Origin: Sophora flavescens
Lineage: Eukaryota > Streptophyta > Magnoliopsida > Fabales > Fabaceae
Assembly (NCBI GenBank): GCA_030762895.1
Contig: CM061070.1
Coordinates: 98,970,759-99,034,758, forward strand
Direction of reading: 5' to 3'
Length of the DNA: 64,000 nt
Shown here: positions 12,639 through 25,688 of the stretch, piece after piece
Layout: each line of letters begins with the position of its first letter
How positions within the stretch are numbered: the stretch's first letter is position 1
Made by a program: the position numbers and the translations under genes
The notes under the pieces: model-generated
What the model saw: only the letters and a program-made list of their open reading frames with translations
Database searches by the model: none
Told to the model about the DNA's origin: nothing

Positions 12639-12838
12639 CTTTTTTTTTTGTTCAGGATGAATCCAGTGTATTCTCACAGCCGATAGCCGTAGGATCAATC
12701 CTCCAATGATGTAGAGTACCAGTTAAGGGGCAACTCCTCTACCCGAGATGCAGCTTTATACCCATAATCAGGATTCGAACCCTGAGCATATGGTTAAAGG
12801 GCTCAAGCTACTAGCCACTTGGACCACACATTGTAGGT
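12639..12838 (-). mobile_element. tRNA-derived SINE
   Basis: On the minus strand the head reads GTGTGGTCCAAGTGG (box A-like) and GGGTTCGAATCC (box B), about 30 bp apart, followed by a tRNA-unrelated body and a poly(A) tail seen as the T-run at 12640-12649. ATTCAATAT occurs on both sides (ending near 12637, and at 12839-12847) as a probable target duplication. A related copy in the opposite orientation is at 31886-32040. Confidence 0.75.
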
Positions 12839-13299
12839 ATTCAATATTTATCTTCTCTAAAACACATGAAATCAACAATTCCATATTTTTCAAGTATTTA
12901 TCAACATCTTTGATTTAGGAAAATAATTTAGAGGAAGAGTTAGGGCATATGATGTTTGGGATTTGGGGAGGGTAAGACACTCAACATTCTTATATCAAAT
13001 TCAAGCATATGCCATAAGTCACACCTTTAATTAGGAACTGATGAAAAATTTGATACATGGGTTGATTTACATATTTTGCCAACATTGACAATTTGAACAC
13101 ATATTATTTAAACATTAAGGACTAAGTTGCATATAAACTATATAATTAAGGGGCTAAATTGCATTTTTCCATACAAGGAAGAGGATTAATTTTGTGAATA
13201 CGTAAACGACGTCGTTATGCGCCCAGCTTTTACCTTTTTCCTTCAACTTGAAACTCCAGCATTTGAACCCTGGATCAGTGAAGTGCTGAGAAGGTACAA

Positions 13300-16200
13300 A
13301 TGGGCGGCGAACCCATGAAGAAGAAGAAACCGACGCCAGCCCAGATGAACCCCAACTGGGTTCTACTCCAACAAGTACCTCCTTTATTCTTCTTCTTCTT
13401 CTTCTTCTTCTTCTTCTCATTCATCCTTATTTTCCACAATGTCTACAGACACACCCATGATTCTACCTCACTTTTTTTGTGACTTTCTTTGTGCAGAAGC
13501 TGAAGCTGGATGGCTCCAAAGCTTCAAGGACCTTCAAAAGTTCAGAAGAAGACACCCCAAAATCAATATTGGGTAATAAGAAAATTGATTTTTTTTTCCA
13601 TCTGGGTATGCCTTGTTTGTTGTTTATAATTAGTGGTGGATATAAAGGTGCAGCCTTGAAAATTATGCAACTTCCATTGAATTGGGTTGAGTGTTTTTAT
13701 GTTTTTCCTTTGCCTTGACAGGAAAACGTAAAGACAGGCCAGATGATGAATCTAATGACTGTGAGATTAATCCTCTTGTTCCTGTGAATGGTGATTCAAG
13801 GTGACTATAATGAATTTTGTGTGTTTTACTGTGTAATTTGGAGAGGTAGGGTTGTCTTGTATTGTTTTGCGTTGATTTTGTTTATTTGATGCTTGAAATT
13901 AGCTGCATTTGCAATTTCATTTTGACATTGAGACCCTTCTTGTTAATTCCTAGTTTTTTATTGCATCGTAGTACTATTTGCTTTTATGTTTTTCCCCTTG
14001 GAAAGAGGACTTGCAATTAGTAACTAAAATCTGTGAATTTGAGCTGCGTCTATAGTCGAAGTGTTTATGCTGCTATTGTATTGGTTTAATACTTTAATCT
14101 TATTATGAGCTGTAACCTTTTTATCCTTGTATTGTATATGTTCATTTTATCTAGGCCTGCTATTTTAATATGAAGCTTTCTGCTCTGTTGTAAAGTTCAC
14201 TGTCCTTTAAGTTGTTAATGATTTGGTAGTCAGCTATGTTACCATGGAGCTTTTTACTCTGTTTTAAAGCTCACCGTCCTTTAACTTATTAATCATCTGG
14301 CAGTCTGACAGATGCAGTGGCCATGGATTGTGAAATGGTTGGCGTTGGTCAAGGAAACAAAAGTGCCCTTGGAAGAGTAACACTGGTATTAATTTATTCT
14401 TCTTGGTCTTGTTCTCGTCTATGCACAATAGATATATGTCTTTTCCCACGTTACTAGGCCTTTATGTATTCATTTCATGAAAAAAAATGTCTGATTATTG
14501 AAGTTATTAACTAATCATTTATAAGTTTATGATTTTTCATCTTAGTCCATTTAATTTTTTATTGGCTATGGATTTCTGCCTTAAATATTTGTTAAGAATT
14601 GCATTTAACTCCTCCAGTTCCAATATAATGCTGATGGTCTTGAAGAATAACATGCCTTTGCCCATAATTATATACATTTATTCATCAGTTGTGGCTCAGT
14701 TGGCAATCTAAGATCCATGTGGGAGAATTTTACCTGCAGTGTAGGGTTTCAAATTCCACTGGAAGCTCCTTAGTGGCCATGACAAGGCTATGCCATCATA
14801 GGGATTAGTCCCACGTCAAAGGGTGCGGTGTGGAGACTCCTCGTAGGGTGGGGGTGGGGAAGATTATATGTTTGGAAGATATATCTTCACTGGCTGTCTT
14901 TTCCTTGACTTTTCAATTGAGTTTTTCATCTACCATGAGACCATTAGAACTTATTTCTTGTATTTTATCACCTTTTATAGATATAATGTTTGAGTGCAAG
15001 TGTTAGATTGGCCCCATGGAAGCTGCTATGCTATTAACAATTATGGTGTTACTTTTAATTTATATCCTTGTGATGCAGAACTGATGTATGATAACTATAA
15101 AAATACTCCTTTTTTTTCCCTTCTATTTTCCTATGACAAAAATAAGATCAAAAGCCCTAAGAACATCATATCCTGTATATATGTGAAACCAAATTAGTCC
15201 TAATGCTATTAGAATAAGAAATCCAGACCCGAGACTCAATTGGTCCTAATTCCGAATTGTAAAATTCTAATTTAACAAATGACTGACTATTAATTTCCAA
15301 AAACCAAATATTAATCTAACATTTAATAGTAAACCAAAATGCCAAATGACTAAATATTAATTTCCATATTTTGTGAACATAAATAATTATTGCAATAATC
15401 ATTAGTATCTTCATTTCACCTCCATTGCCTTGTTAAGTCATTCATTTCTAATATTAGTTCAGATGATGGCAGGTCAATAAGTGGGGAAATGTTATTTATG
15501 ATGAGTTTGTTCGGCCAATGGAGTGGGTTGTTGACTTCCGCACCAAAATTAGTGGCATAAGACCTCGAGATTTGAGAAAAGGTTTGCTTTATATTCCTCT
15601 GTTTATAATTGAAAGTATTGAAACATGAAAAAACAAAAGATACAAGGTAGTTTGACAACTAATGGCCAAGTTGAGAAACATTGATTTTTATTGCAATCTT
15701 TGAAAACTTCAAGTTTTCTTGCAGTCACACACTCATACTCTATGAAACTGTTGCATGTTTCATTGAGTACAAGAAAACCTCTTGCCTCTTATATCACTAA
15801 TCTTATAGAGGAAAGAGGTTGCCTATACATCATGATATTTACTATTCCGAACAATAGTAGCTTTGAGTTTCAATTTTTGGGTTTGGACATTTTTTCAAGA
15901 GCCTCCTGATTCTCCTATCTGCTTTGTCTTTGATTTCAAAGTTCTTCTGCGGCTTCTTTATCTTATCACGAGTTTTGGTGTTTTAATTGGTCTTAATCAT
16001 GCAGCAAGGACAAACTTTCAGGAGCTGTCTTATCTTAGTCCTTAACTAGTAATGGTCTAGCTTTTTTGGTGGGATTGATAATGTGGAAAATGCTCCAGTC
16101 ATAGCATGAAATATTCCATTATGTTCTATCTAAAGTCTTAACATAACGTGAAAATGCGATGTATAGTTAATTTGACGAGCAGTTGAAAAGGAGCCATTGT

Positions 16201-17251
16201 CTATACTAATTCAGAGGTTATGGTTCAACTGTTAGCATGTTTGAATTATTAAAAGCAGCTATTCCATGCTTATTTTTGAGGATCAGGATTTTTCCAACGT
16301 TAGCTTTATGATTGTGATTCTTACAAGCAAATGCATCTGTCAACATGATGATACAATTTGTAGGGAAGGATTTTCCGACAGCTCAGAATAAAGTGGCAGA
16401 GTTGATTAAAGGAAGGATCCTTGTGGGTCATGCCTTGCACAATGATCTTAAGGTCTGCATTTTCATTGATATGCTCTTTCTTTTTCTTGATTTGCATGTA
16501 TATTTTTCTTATCAGTATGTGGTGTATTAAACTAAGAATTAGACTGTACTTTTACAGGCATTATTATTAAGTCATCCCAAAAAGGACATACGAGATACCT
16601 CCGAGTACCAACCATTTCTAAAGTGCTGTCATCTTGCTGCTTCTTCTAGCTGTTTTGCTTTGTTTTTGTATTCCAAATGTTTCCGTAATACATTCTAATG
16701 TGCTTGCTTATGGGTTTAAGCAGGTCAGGTAGCAGTAGAGCACTGCGGCACCTTGCTGCAGAACTTCTTGGTGCTAAGATCCAAACAGGAGAGCACTGCC
16801 CTGTTAGTCTTTCTAATTTTTTGGTCCTCCTCCCCATCCTCTCAATTCTCATATCTTTTTGTTTGATCAGTTGATGAATAAAACTATTAGCATGTTGGCT
16901 AAGGCGCATCTAGTCTAAAATATTGTACTTGCTCTAAGAAGTTGAAGTTGCAATTATTATAAGTTAGAAGTTTTCTGTGAACCTGCACATGCTATTCTGG
17001 TGTCAGATTATTAAAATCCCAGCTGAATCTCAATATACAAAACGCGGGATCAGAAGTCTAACAATTCCATGCTGTTTCAGATAGAAGATGCTCGTGCTGC
17101 TATGATGCTTTACCAAAGAAATAGAAAACAATGGGAGAGGAGCATTAAAGATCAATTTCGGATCAAACAGAAGCAAGGGAAACGGAAGAAGAAAAGGAAG
17201 CAAAAGAATGAAGATGCTTCAAATGTCAACCAAGCTGGAATTGTATCATAG
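13300..17251 (+). CDS. REXO4: RNA exonuclease 4-like 3'-5' exonuclease (DEDDh family), nine exons
   Basis: Exons with GT-AG junctions: 13300-13374, 13497-13572, 13722-13800, 14304-14385, 15473-15581, 16364-16452, 16558-16622, 16724-16802, 17081-17251. They join to 825 nt, a 274-residue protein with intact frame. All five DEDDh residues are present: D85 and E87 in AMDCEMVG, D168 in GHALHNDLKAL, and H216 and D221 in EHCPIEDARAAM. The N-terminus is lysine-rich and the C-terminus ends in a strongly basic KRKKKRKQK tract, fitting a nuclear or nucleolar protein. REXO4-type enzymes act in pre-rRNA processing in other eukaryotes; that role here is inference. The start is the first ATG and is in frame with a continuous first exon. 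Intron 4 holds a SINE-like repeat. No disruption is seen. Confidence 0.95.
14690..14875 (+). mobile_element. SINE-like insertion in intron 4 of the exonuclease gene
   Basis: GTGGCTCAGTTGG resembles a pol III box A, and GGGTTTCAAATTCC about 45 bp later resembles a degenerate box B. A body with GTGGAGACTCCTCG follows. The tail is not clean and no target duplication was found, so it is an older copy or another tRNA-related repeat. Confidence 0.5.
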
Positions 17252-17520
17252 CATTGGCTGCCCTGTATACTTTTAAAGATTCTGGTCAGGGAACCTCTAC
17301 TTCAATGATTATTGTATTGCTTAAAAATTTGAATTAGAAATTAGTTAAAAGAAAAGCAGTTTTGACAGAATTACTGTATGATCAATGTACTAAGAAGTTT
17401 TGCACTGTGGATCATTCACACTCTTATTCTGTTTTGCACTTTCTTTGAAAGTATAATTGTGGTTCTATAGGTACTTATGGTGTTGTTTTCTAATAAAAAT
17501 ATATTAGTGTAATAATTTAT

Positions 17521-17703
17521 GAGTTTAATTTGTATGCACTCTCAGTGTAAAGATTTTTATACTGACAACCAATCAGAAATCATGGAATTGATGACTTTTA
17601 AAGTGGTTAGGATAAGAATCAAACATTTGTAATGATGTGTCAATTTCTAATTGGTTGACAGTGTAAAAAAACTTTATACTGTCAGTGTATATCAATTAAA
17701 TCC
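17521..17703. mobile_element. Mutator-type MITE, 183 bp
   Basis: Ends GAGTTTAATTTGTATGCACT and, reversed, GGATTTAATTGATATACACT form imperfect terminal inverted repeats that continue inward through CAGTGTAAAG. A 9-bp target duplication ATAATTTAT flanks it (17512-17520, 17704-17712), the size expected for Mutator. It sits 270 bp past the exonuclease stop codon. Confidence 0.8.
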
Positions 17704-17849
17704 ATAATTTATTAATGAAAATATAACATGTGTAATAGTTATTACACATATTATATTTTTATTTAAATGTGGTACCACAAACACTCTAAAGAATAACACA
17801 ACTTCTGTCGTTTTATTTTCCATTGAGATGCTTCTAGTCAATTATTTAA

Positions 17850-18172
17850 GGTTATGTTTGGGAGGATGGAGTGGGATAGTTAGTAATTGAGTGGAGTGGT
17901 GAAAGTCTATTAACCCATTATTTGGGAATTTGTTCATTAATGGAGTGGGATGGTTGAGGATAGTAACCCCTACCACTCTACTCCACTCTATCCAAAACCC
18001 CTCATTTTCATACCCTCCAAATTAGGGGGTTTAGAATTTTCTTTCATTCCATCATTAAACTTCCAAACAATGGAGTGGGATACTCTTGTCATTCCACTCC
18101 ACTCTACTTCATTACTAACCACTCCGTTATTAATCACTCCACTCCATCCTATTAAAAACTTCCAAACATAGC
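17850..18172. mobile_element. Harbinger-like MITE with GGATGGAGTGGGAT arms
   Basis: Left end GTTATGTTTGG and reversed right end GCTATGTTTGG form the tips; inside, GGAGTGG/CCACTCC phrases recur in both orientations, so much of the element can fold back. TAA flanks each end (17847-17849, 18173-18175), fitting a 3-bp target duplication. Confidence 0.65.
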
Positions 18173-19622
18173 TAAGGCTATATGGGTTCGAGTGATTATA
18201 TGGTCATACTGGAAAACATGAAATAGTTTTCTCTAAAGTTTTGCTAATCTCAAATAAAGTTAGTTTAGAAATTATATACTTTTTTTCATTCTTTGCTTAA
18301 TTTCTATAGACAAGTTCGCATATGTTGAGATATGTCTTGGGTTGCAGTGGAACATATCCGTCAAATACTCTTGTACTAATCCAGTAAACGATATGGTACA
18401 AAAACACGAAGAAAAAAAGAGTTAACAAGATGATAATATAAGCACAGACATGAATTTTAACGTGGTTCAATAAGAATCATCAGAGTTAAATTTCCATTCC
18501 AGACTCAAAGTGCCTTGTACACCCTTTCTCATAACCCAAAGTTCGATCTCTTAATTTGTTTAGTCTCTGCCCGAAGCTTTTGTTGCCAGTTGTTTGTATC
18601 AATTGGATGGAAGTCTTGGTTTCTATTTATAAACTCCTCCACATCCAACAATATATTTCTTTTGGGATGAACAAGTTCTTTTATTTATTTTTTATTTTTT
18701 TTTGAAATTTACAAGTTCTTAAATTGATAGTGTGCATAAAAATTTGTACACTACAGTATACGATATTATATGTTGTGTCATTCTCTCACCTTTGTTAAGG
18801 TGACAAAATCAAGTATGGATGAAACTTGCAATAAGATGACAAAAACTATGCAGACATGAAAAGTAAGAATCGTGCTTGAGAATCAAAAGCTACTTACAGT
18901 AATTTCAACTAAAAGCACGGCTAGGGAGGACCATAGTGCATCCAAACATACGCTATATTTATCCAACAACAAAAAAAATACACTATATTTATAATTTCAC
19001 AATTGAATTGGAGGTCAGTATTAAATGATAGGTTATGTTATGTGAATACAAATTTTGGACATCGTATATATTTATCTTTATCTCTCACTTACTTTTTATC
19101 ATCTTTATACACACGTTTATAAAAAACAATATTAAGACTTCGATAAATTTAAGTTGAATCGGAAAGATTCATTCACAACCTTGTTTCCTTGTTACATATC
19201 AATGGTATTTCTAATTGGTAGTGAAAAATTAATCCATTTTAAAATATAGATATCACAAAAATGAATTTTGTCTCTTCTAACAAAGTGATTAATATTGATG
19301 GAAGAGAAAGTGTGAGTAACACAGTAATGTGGAGTAGAGACGTTGTGGCGTAAAGACACATGGGCTTCGCGCAACGACCATCGGCGCCATTAACCCACCC
19401 CCAAACGTTTAAACGCAACGAAACGAATCCCCCATTTTCTGTCTTTCTCTGCGGACAAAAACACAGACACGTTCCTCTTCTCTCACTCACTCACTCACAT
19501 GCAAACTCAATACAATAATCAACACTACTACTCATCAAATTCAAAATCCCTAAACCCAATGCTCTGAGAAAACAAAACTCAATTCAATTTCAACTCAATA
19601 ACATTCATTCAGAATTGACACA
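18173..19622. other. Intergenic region upstream of the oxidoreductase gene
   Basis: At about 18340-18690 a stretch with TTTTAACGTGGTTCAATAAG and a later run of short pyrimidine phrases resembles part of a copia LTR, but no boundaries or partner were found. 19440-19620 is pyrimidine-rich (CTCACTCACTCACTCAC) and probably holds the 5' leader of the next gene. No other gene is recognised. Confidence 0.4.
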
Positions 19623-22600
19623 ATGCGAATTTTGAGAAGAATCACTCTCTCGTCACTCTCTGCTTCCAATTCCAATTATCACCACCATCTCAGATCCTAC
19701 GTGTCCAGGTGCCGCGCCGTTCTTCTTCCCTCTTTCGGCGGCCCCGACAAGCTTCAGCTCCGCTCCGATGTTCCTGTCCCTTCTCTCAAACCCGACCATG
19801 TCCTCGTTCGCACACGCGCCGTTTCCATCAACCCCTTAGACACCCGAGTCAGTTACTATCATCAAAAATAAAAAAAAAATCATTTAAATTTATAAACTTT
19901 TTTCTTTTTCTTTAATGGGTTTTTGTTTGAATTTCGAATTTCTAATGTTTACTTGTGTTTTTTTGTTTGTTTCAGATGCGGTCTGGTTACGGGCGCTCTA
20001 TTTTTGAGCCGCTTCTGCCTCTGATTTTAGGCCGTGACGTCAGCGGCGAGGTTGTGGCGGTCGGAGATTCGGTGCGGTCGGTGAGTGTAGGTGAAGAAGT
20101 TTTTGGTGCATTGCATCCAACTGCAGTGAGGGGCACTTACACTGACTATGCAATTCTATCTGAAGAGGAGGTTACTTCAAAACCAACTTCACTTACACAT
20201 GTGGTATGTATGTATCTATGATGCCTTTTTGTATATGTGGATCCATTCAAGCAAATGCTAAGTAGTGCTGGCACTGGTTAAGAAATCAAACATAGAAATT
20301 TTGTATTGGGAAATAGTGTATTTGAATCAATTGAAAATTTAAAATGTATACTTTCTAATGCAAAATTTCTAGTTTTTTGCTACGCTGGGCACTAGTTAGC
20401 AATACCCTTTTAAACATCAAAGAATAAAATTGAGAGAATCCCAATCCATTTGCTTTATTCGGTGGGGGTCCATTCGAATTTGTTTTTGCTTCTTCTCTTT
20501 CGTGATATGAGAGGAAACATGAGAGCAAAAAAAGTGGAGGATCCCATTCCTTTGTACATTTTAACCTCTTATGTTTATGGTCTTTCGTTTTGAATATATT
20601 TGGGTTAGTTCAAAAGTTTTACTTTTATATAGGGACTTTTTGATGATTACAATTATCTTGGCAAATAGTAATACAAAACTTTCTCAGCTGGCCTTATAAT
20701 TTTAGGTTCCTCTTGTTACATATTGCTTTTGTAGTTTACTGGATAAGTCCTCCTACCAAAGTGGAAGCTGTGATTTCAAGCTTTGTCATTGACAGAAATG
20801 AGAAACTAAGTCTATTGAATTTGATAATTGGAGCTGTCTTAATTCTGTTTTGGTTCCAAATTTTATTCGTAACTTGTTTTACCCTTTTTGGGCCAGCTGT
20901 CTGTAAACTATTGATTCACTTCTGTGTGTATGTTTAACATTTTATGTTACCTTTGTTGCACCATATCTCGGGGTTGGGTAGACTGGGTAAATGAAATGCT
21001 CATTGATTAAAGAAGAACCAAGGGTTGATATATAAGTAGGAATATGTGGACTACAGAGCCGTATAATAGTCTATCTGTGCACAGGTTAAGCAATAGTGAG
21101 AGATTTATTTTTCTGTGATTTATTCATAACAGTAGTTGAAGTTCCATTATGTATCTGCCAGTATTTGGAAAAACAAAAACATCGTTATTTTAAGATATGT
21201 AGCAAGAAGGCAACATTTGAAAGTGTTCCCAACCTGGGATTAACTATACTATATATTATACTTTGAACTACTCTATAGACTCATTTCACATTGGATATTT
21301 GGATCTATTCTTTTTCTTTCTCCCCCAATCAAATTACCAGAGATCATTAGAATGAGATAAGCAACTTCTTATAGGTTGTTATGTTCACTGGAGGAAACAC
21401 GTCTGATGCAAATCTTTCCAAAATATCCCTCAACTGCATATTGTTTGAAAATGTGCTTATTTTCTTGCACACCTATTTGACTGTCCAAAGTGTGCGATGT
21501 AACAATACTCTTTGTCTGGGTTTGTCCAATTTGCTGGTATTACCATCACTCTCATAAGTACATGCTAAAATACAAGTGCTTTCTAAATTTAACAAATGAT
21601 CACCATTTTTTCTGCCTTATTTACTTTGGACCATTGAAGGCATGCCTTTTTTTCCCTTTACTATTATTATTATCTTGTAGGAAGCAAGTGCTATTCCTTT
21701 TGCTTCACTGACAGCTTGGCGTGCTCTAAAAAGTACTGCCAGAATAAGTGAGGGGTATGTTTATATTGGTTGATTATGATTTCCATTGTATAAATTAATT
21801 TTCTCTCATATATCATTTTCTGTACATTTGCAGCTCTTTTTTTCTTTTTCTTTTTATTTTTTTAAAATTTTATTTATCACCCACTGAATATTCAGCATGC
21901 TTAAAATTCTTTTGTTTCTCTTCACTTATATCCTCTAGTTTATCTCAACAGACAAAGGATATTAGTAGTGGGTGGTGGAGGAGCAGTAGGGTTTGCTGCA
22001 ATTCAGCTTGCAGTTGCTGCTGGTTGCCGTGTTGTAACTACTTGTGGAAGTCAAAGCGTTGACCGACTGTTAGCAGCTGGTGCTGAGCAGGCTGTTGATT
22101 ATATTACTGAGGTGGTGATGAATCTTTTCTTGTATCATATTTCCGGCTATTAGTTTAGATATTTCAATTATGAAAGACAACACTATTCTCGTTTATTGTT
22201 TTGAAATCAAATTTCATGAAAGGGAAAGCGAACAAAAATTAGCATGCTGGTCTATAGGATATAGAAAATTAAGACCCATGATTGGAAAACTTAGCATACT
22301 GATATGTTAAAAGAGGTGATAGCTGGCCTTGATAAATGTGGCAAATGACTGACTGTTACTGTGGGAAAGAAAATTGTAGCAAGTGGGAAAATAATGAGAA
22401 TAACTATGGGGGAAAGTGAGGAGTAAGGACATGAGAAAGACAAAATGTTGATTTATTTTGTTTTAATTGTTTAATTGCAGTTATAAAACAATAATAAGTA
22501 CAAAGTCCTTATTCCTAATTGAGTCTCGAATACTACTAAACCCCCATAAGGGAAACTTGGAGACTACAATATGAACCAGTAAGACCTAATTAAATTAAAC

Positions 22601-25600
22601 CCCGACTTCAAATACAATCCAAGACCAAGATATACAAAAATTAGTAGAATACCTCTGGGACCACAACAACAATAACAGAAAAAGCCTTTTCCTACTTGGT
22701 AGATCTATAAGTCCTTTTTAATGGTTGCATTGCACCTAGAGGATCAAGAAATAAAATTAGTTAAAACAACAACTTACTAAAGCTTATAACCCTATATTAT
22801 AGTCATCCATAAGTACATGGAATAATACAATCAGCTCCAAAATAAGTAAAAAAATCAAAATAGCAAGATAATTTGATCTTTAAGCTTATGCTTTCTTGAT
22901 GGCAGTGTTCTTGCATATGATTTGCTATGTCTCTAACTTCATTCTTGATTGACAGGATGTTGAGTTGGCTATAAAGGGAAGTTTGATGCTGTTTTAGACA
23001 CTATTGGTGGGCCAGAGACAGAACGGATGGGCATTAATTTTCTTAAGCGAGGTGGACACTACATGACACTTCAGGTAGGTGATAAAGGTTTGTCGCCTTT
23101 TTCATCCTTAATGTACTTGCAGCTGTCCTCTTGGCTCATCGCCAGATCGACCTTTTAGATGTTTCCCTTTGAAAGCTACATATGTGCTTCAATCTTTCTT
23201 TTTTCTTTCCTTGAAGGGTGAGGCAGCATCATTGGCTGATAGGTTTGGACTGACTATTGGACTTCCTGCAGCTACTGCTGTTTTATTGAAAAGACAGATT
23301 CATTACCGTTACTCTCGTGGAATAGGTATAAATTGCCTGTCTGTCATACGTTACTTGTTTGTTATGTAATTTCTATTTTTCTTTAACAGTCTATTTTCTA
23401 AGCATAATATGTTTTACGCCCCTACCCTCCCTCTTCTCCAATGTTGGCTAAAGAAGCAGTGAACAGGGTGGAGAGATAATTAATATTTATTGTGCTAACT
23501 GACATAACGTCTGTGGCTAATCTAAAATAGTGACACAGGAATTTCCTCCTGCCTCTACCTCACCCTGGGAAAAGAAGTTTGAAGTAGAAATTAAAAGCAT
23601 TGAGAAAACCTGTAGATGAACCAACAGAGTGAAAGAAATGTGAATTCTGCAAATAGCTTATGCTTTAATTTCTTTATACTTAGAACATATTTAGAATATC
23701 TTTAAATTATCATAGTTGGGTTTTAGAATATATTGTAGAATCAATTAGTCATCTAATTTAGGAAGCAATATTTGGAATTATTTCTTGATCTTGTGATATG
23801 TTCTTATTTGTTTCCTTATTTGATTAGGTTTAGGAGTTTAGTATTAGTATAAATAGCACTATTGAGTTAGTATTTTGTATCACATTATTCTTACCAATGC
23901 TAGTCTCACTTTGCAGTTGTCTCTTTGTTTTCCTTATTTCTCAAACCTAAACTTAATTCTCCAACATGGTATCCAGCTGAGTAGAGTTTCTCCTTTTTGC
24001 TATGAGGAGCTTATAAGTCGTTAAAATCTTTATTCACCACCTTCAAAACCATACCTAGTTTTTGTTTCCTCATCTTTGTCTCCTCCCAATCTCCCCATTT
24101 TTCACGAGTTTTCCTGTGTTCTTTTCAAGCCTCAAGTTATTGATATTTTTTAGGAGTAGAGTTGTCACAACCCAAGGATTATATAGTAATTTTACATAGG
24201 AAACATGCCATGTACATTTTTGAGGAAACAGGTTTGTTGAATGCAAAGCCTACTTGATGCTCCTATGGAGCCATTTTAGGATCCAAGAAGATACATAAGA
24301 TTAGTTGGGAAATTGAACTACGTCACATTTACCGAACATCTCTTTTGCAGTCAGTTTGCTAAGTCAATTTCTCAATTCACCTTGTGAAGGACATTGGGAT
24401 TCAATGTTTTGTATCCTAAAGCATATTAAAGGAGCTTTAGGAAAAGGCCTTGTCTATAAAGATAAAGAACACACTGATTGAGTAGGTTCCCCTACTGATA
24501 GATGCTCTACTTCTAGGCATTGTTTATTCGTTGGAATAATATAATATTCTGGAGAGTAAGAAACAAATGTGGTTGCAAGATCAAATGCCGAAGTAGAATA
24601 TCGGGTCATGGCCTTGACCACTTAGAACTCATTTGGTTAAAATAGATACTTAAAGAGATCAGATTTGGGGAGATTATGCAAATGGTGTTTATTTATGATA
24701 TAATCAATTTGCATTGCATATAGCCTCTAATTTAGTGTTTCATGATAGAAACAACACATTGCGATAAAATGTCACTTTATTAGAGAGAAGATCCTGCTTG
24801 GAGATGTTACCACTGACTTTTTTAATTCAAATGATCAGCTAGCAGATGTTTTTACTTTTTACTAAGTCTTGGAGAGGTCCCCTGATAAGCTATATCTATA
24901 ACAACTAACAAGTTTGGTGCGTATGACTTATATGCTTTAGTTTGAGGGAGTGTGGGAAATTATGTAAATAGCATCTAGATTCAGTGTAAATCATAACCAA
25001 ATCATGTTATTATGTTAATTTAGGATATTTGTGATCTTTGTTTTTATTATAATAACTATATAATTCAACCTCTGTTGTGTAATTCACATGGATTTCATCA
25101 CAGGTCTCTTTCTTCTCTCTTTGCTCTTTACAATTAATTTTGACTTGTGACACTGTCACATTGATATCAAGCTTTCTACCGGCTTGTTATGAAAATGAAG
25201 GGGCACTGAATTTATTCAAAACTCAGAATCTCTCCCACAACCCCGCCCTTTTCTTGTAGACAAAGGAAAAAGGCACCTATTTAATGATTTAGCAGTTGCC
25301 TACTCTATCTTTCTAACCTATGATTTCTGTGCATGATACTGGCTATTGATTATAAGATCAAATTTTGTATATTGGTTCCTCCAGAAGTTAGAAACCAGGG
25401 GTGGTGTTTATTTCCTTGTTGTTTTACGTTTACCCATGTTGACAAATGCCATGTGAAGCTTTTGTTTAAAATGTTAAATCGATTCCCCTTTTTCCTTGTG
25501 ATACAGAATACTCATGGACATTTATGAGGGCTGACTTAGAAGGTCTAATCGAGATTCGAAAGCTTTGTGAAGCTGGGAAGTTGAAGATACCTGTGGATAA

Positions 25601-25688
25601 AGCATTTCCCATAACACAAGTAAAGGAGGCTCATGAGGCAAAAGACAATAAGCTCATTCCAGGTAAAGTTGTGCTGGAACTTGATTGA
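19623..25688 (+). CDS. RTN4IP1: RTN4IP1-like mitochondrial NADPH quinone oxidoreductase, seven exons, frame break in exon 5
   Basis: Exons: 19623-19847, 19976-20203, 21681-21754, 21952-22111, 22956-23074, 23217-23325, 25507-25688, all with GT-AG junctions. The product is a zinc-independent medium-chain dehydrogenase of about 365 residues: a basic N-terminus rich in Arg/Ser (MRILRRITLSS) suited to mitochondrial import, a GroES-like domain (PLILGRDVSGEVVAVG), a Rossmann nucleotide site (VVGGGGAVGFAAIQLA, ~181-196), DTIGG in the second half, and a C-terminal PGKVVLEL end. No structural-zinc Cys cluster is visible. Exon 5 is 119 nt where the reading frame needs 120: after ...VELAI one A is missing near 22971-22978, and the literal sequence stops at TAG after about 242 residues. 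Flanking residues on both sides of the gap fit the family, so this is a recent single-base deletion or a sequence error. Intron 6 (2.2 kb) contains a decayed copia element. Confidence 0.88.
22655..22730 (-). mobile_element. Possible RTE LINE 3'-end remnant in intron 4
   Basis: ACAACAACAATAACAG followed by AGCCTTTTCCTACTTGGTAG resembles the RTE 3' end seen at 11156 (ACAACAACAACAACC, AGCCTTATCCCACTAGGTGG). Very short and diverged. Confidence 0.35.
23690..25150 (+). mobile_element. Decayed Ty1/copia element in intron 6 of the oxidoreductase gene
   Basis: An LTR-like end followed by a tRNA-iMet-type primer site (TGGTATCCAGC, from 23967) lies on the left. The middle is collapsed. At 24350-24950 the + strand can be read, through many stops and shifts, as the copia RNase H region: HIKGALGKGLVYKDKEHT, a SPT.R.STS.YC segment, AEVEYRVMALTT, and HIASNLVFHDRNNT. 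A purine tract AGTTTGAGGGAG precedes TGTGGGAAATTATG at 24951, the likely start of a 3' LTR. The two LTR-like parts align poorly, so exact borders are unsure. Same orientation as the host gene. Confidence 0.65.

Noticed and set aside
13154..13420. Minus-strand Arg-rich frame
   Set aside because: It is the complement of a (TTC)n tract in intron 1 of the exonuclease gene.
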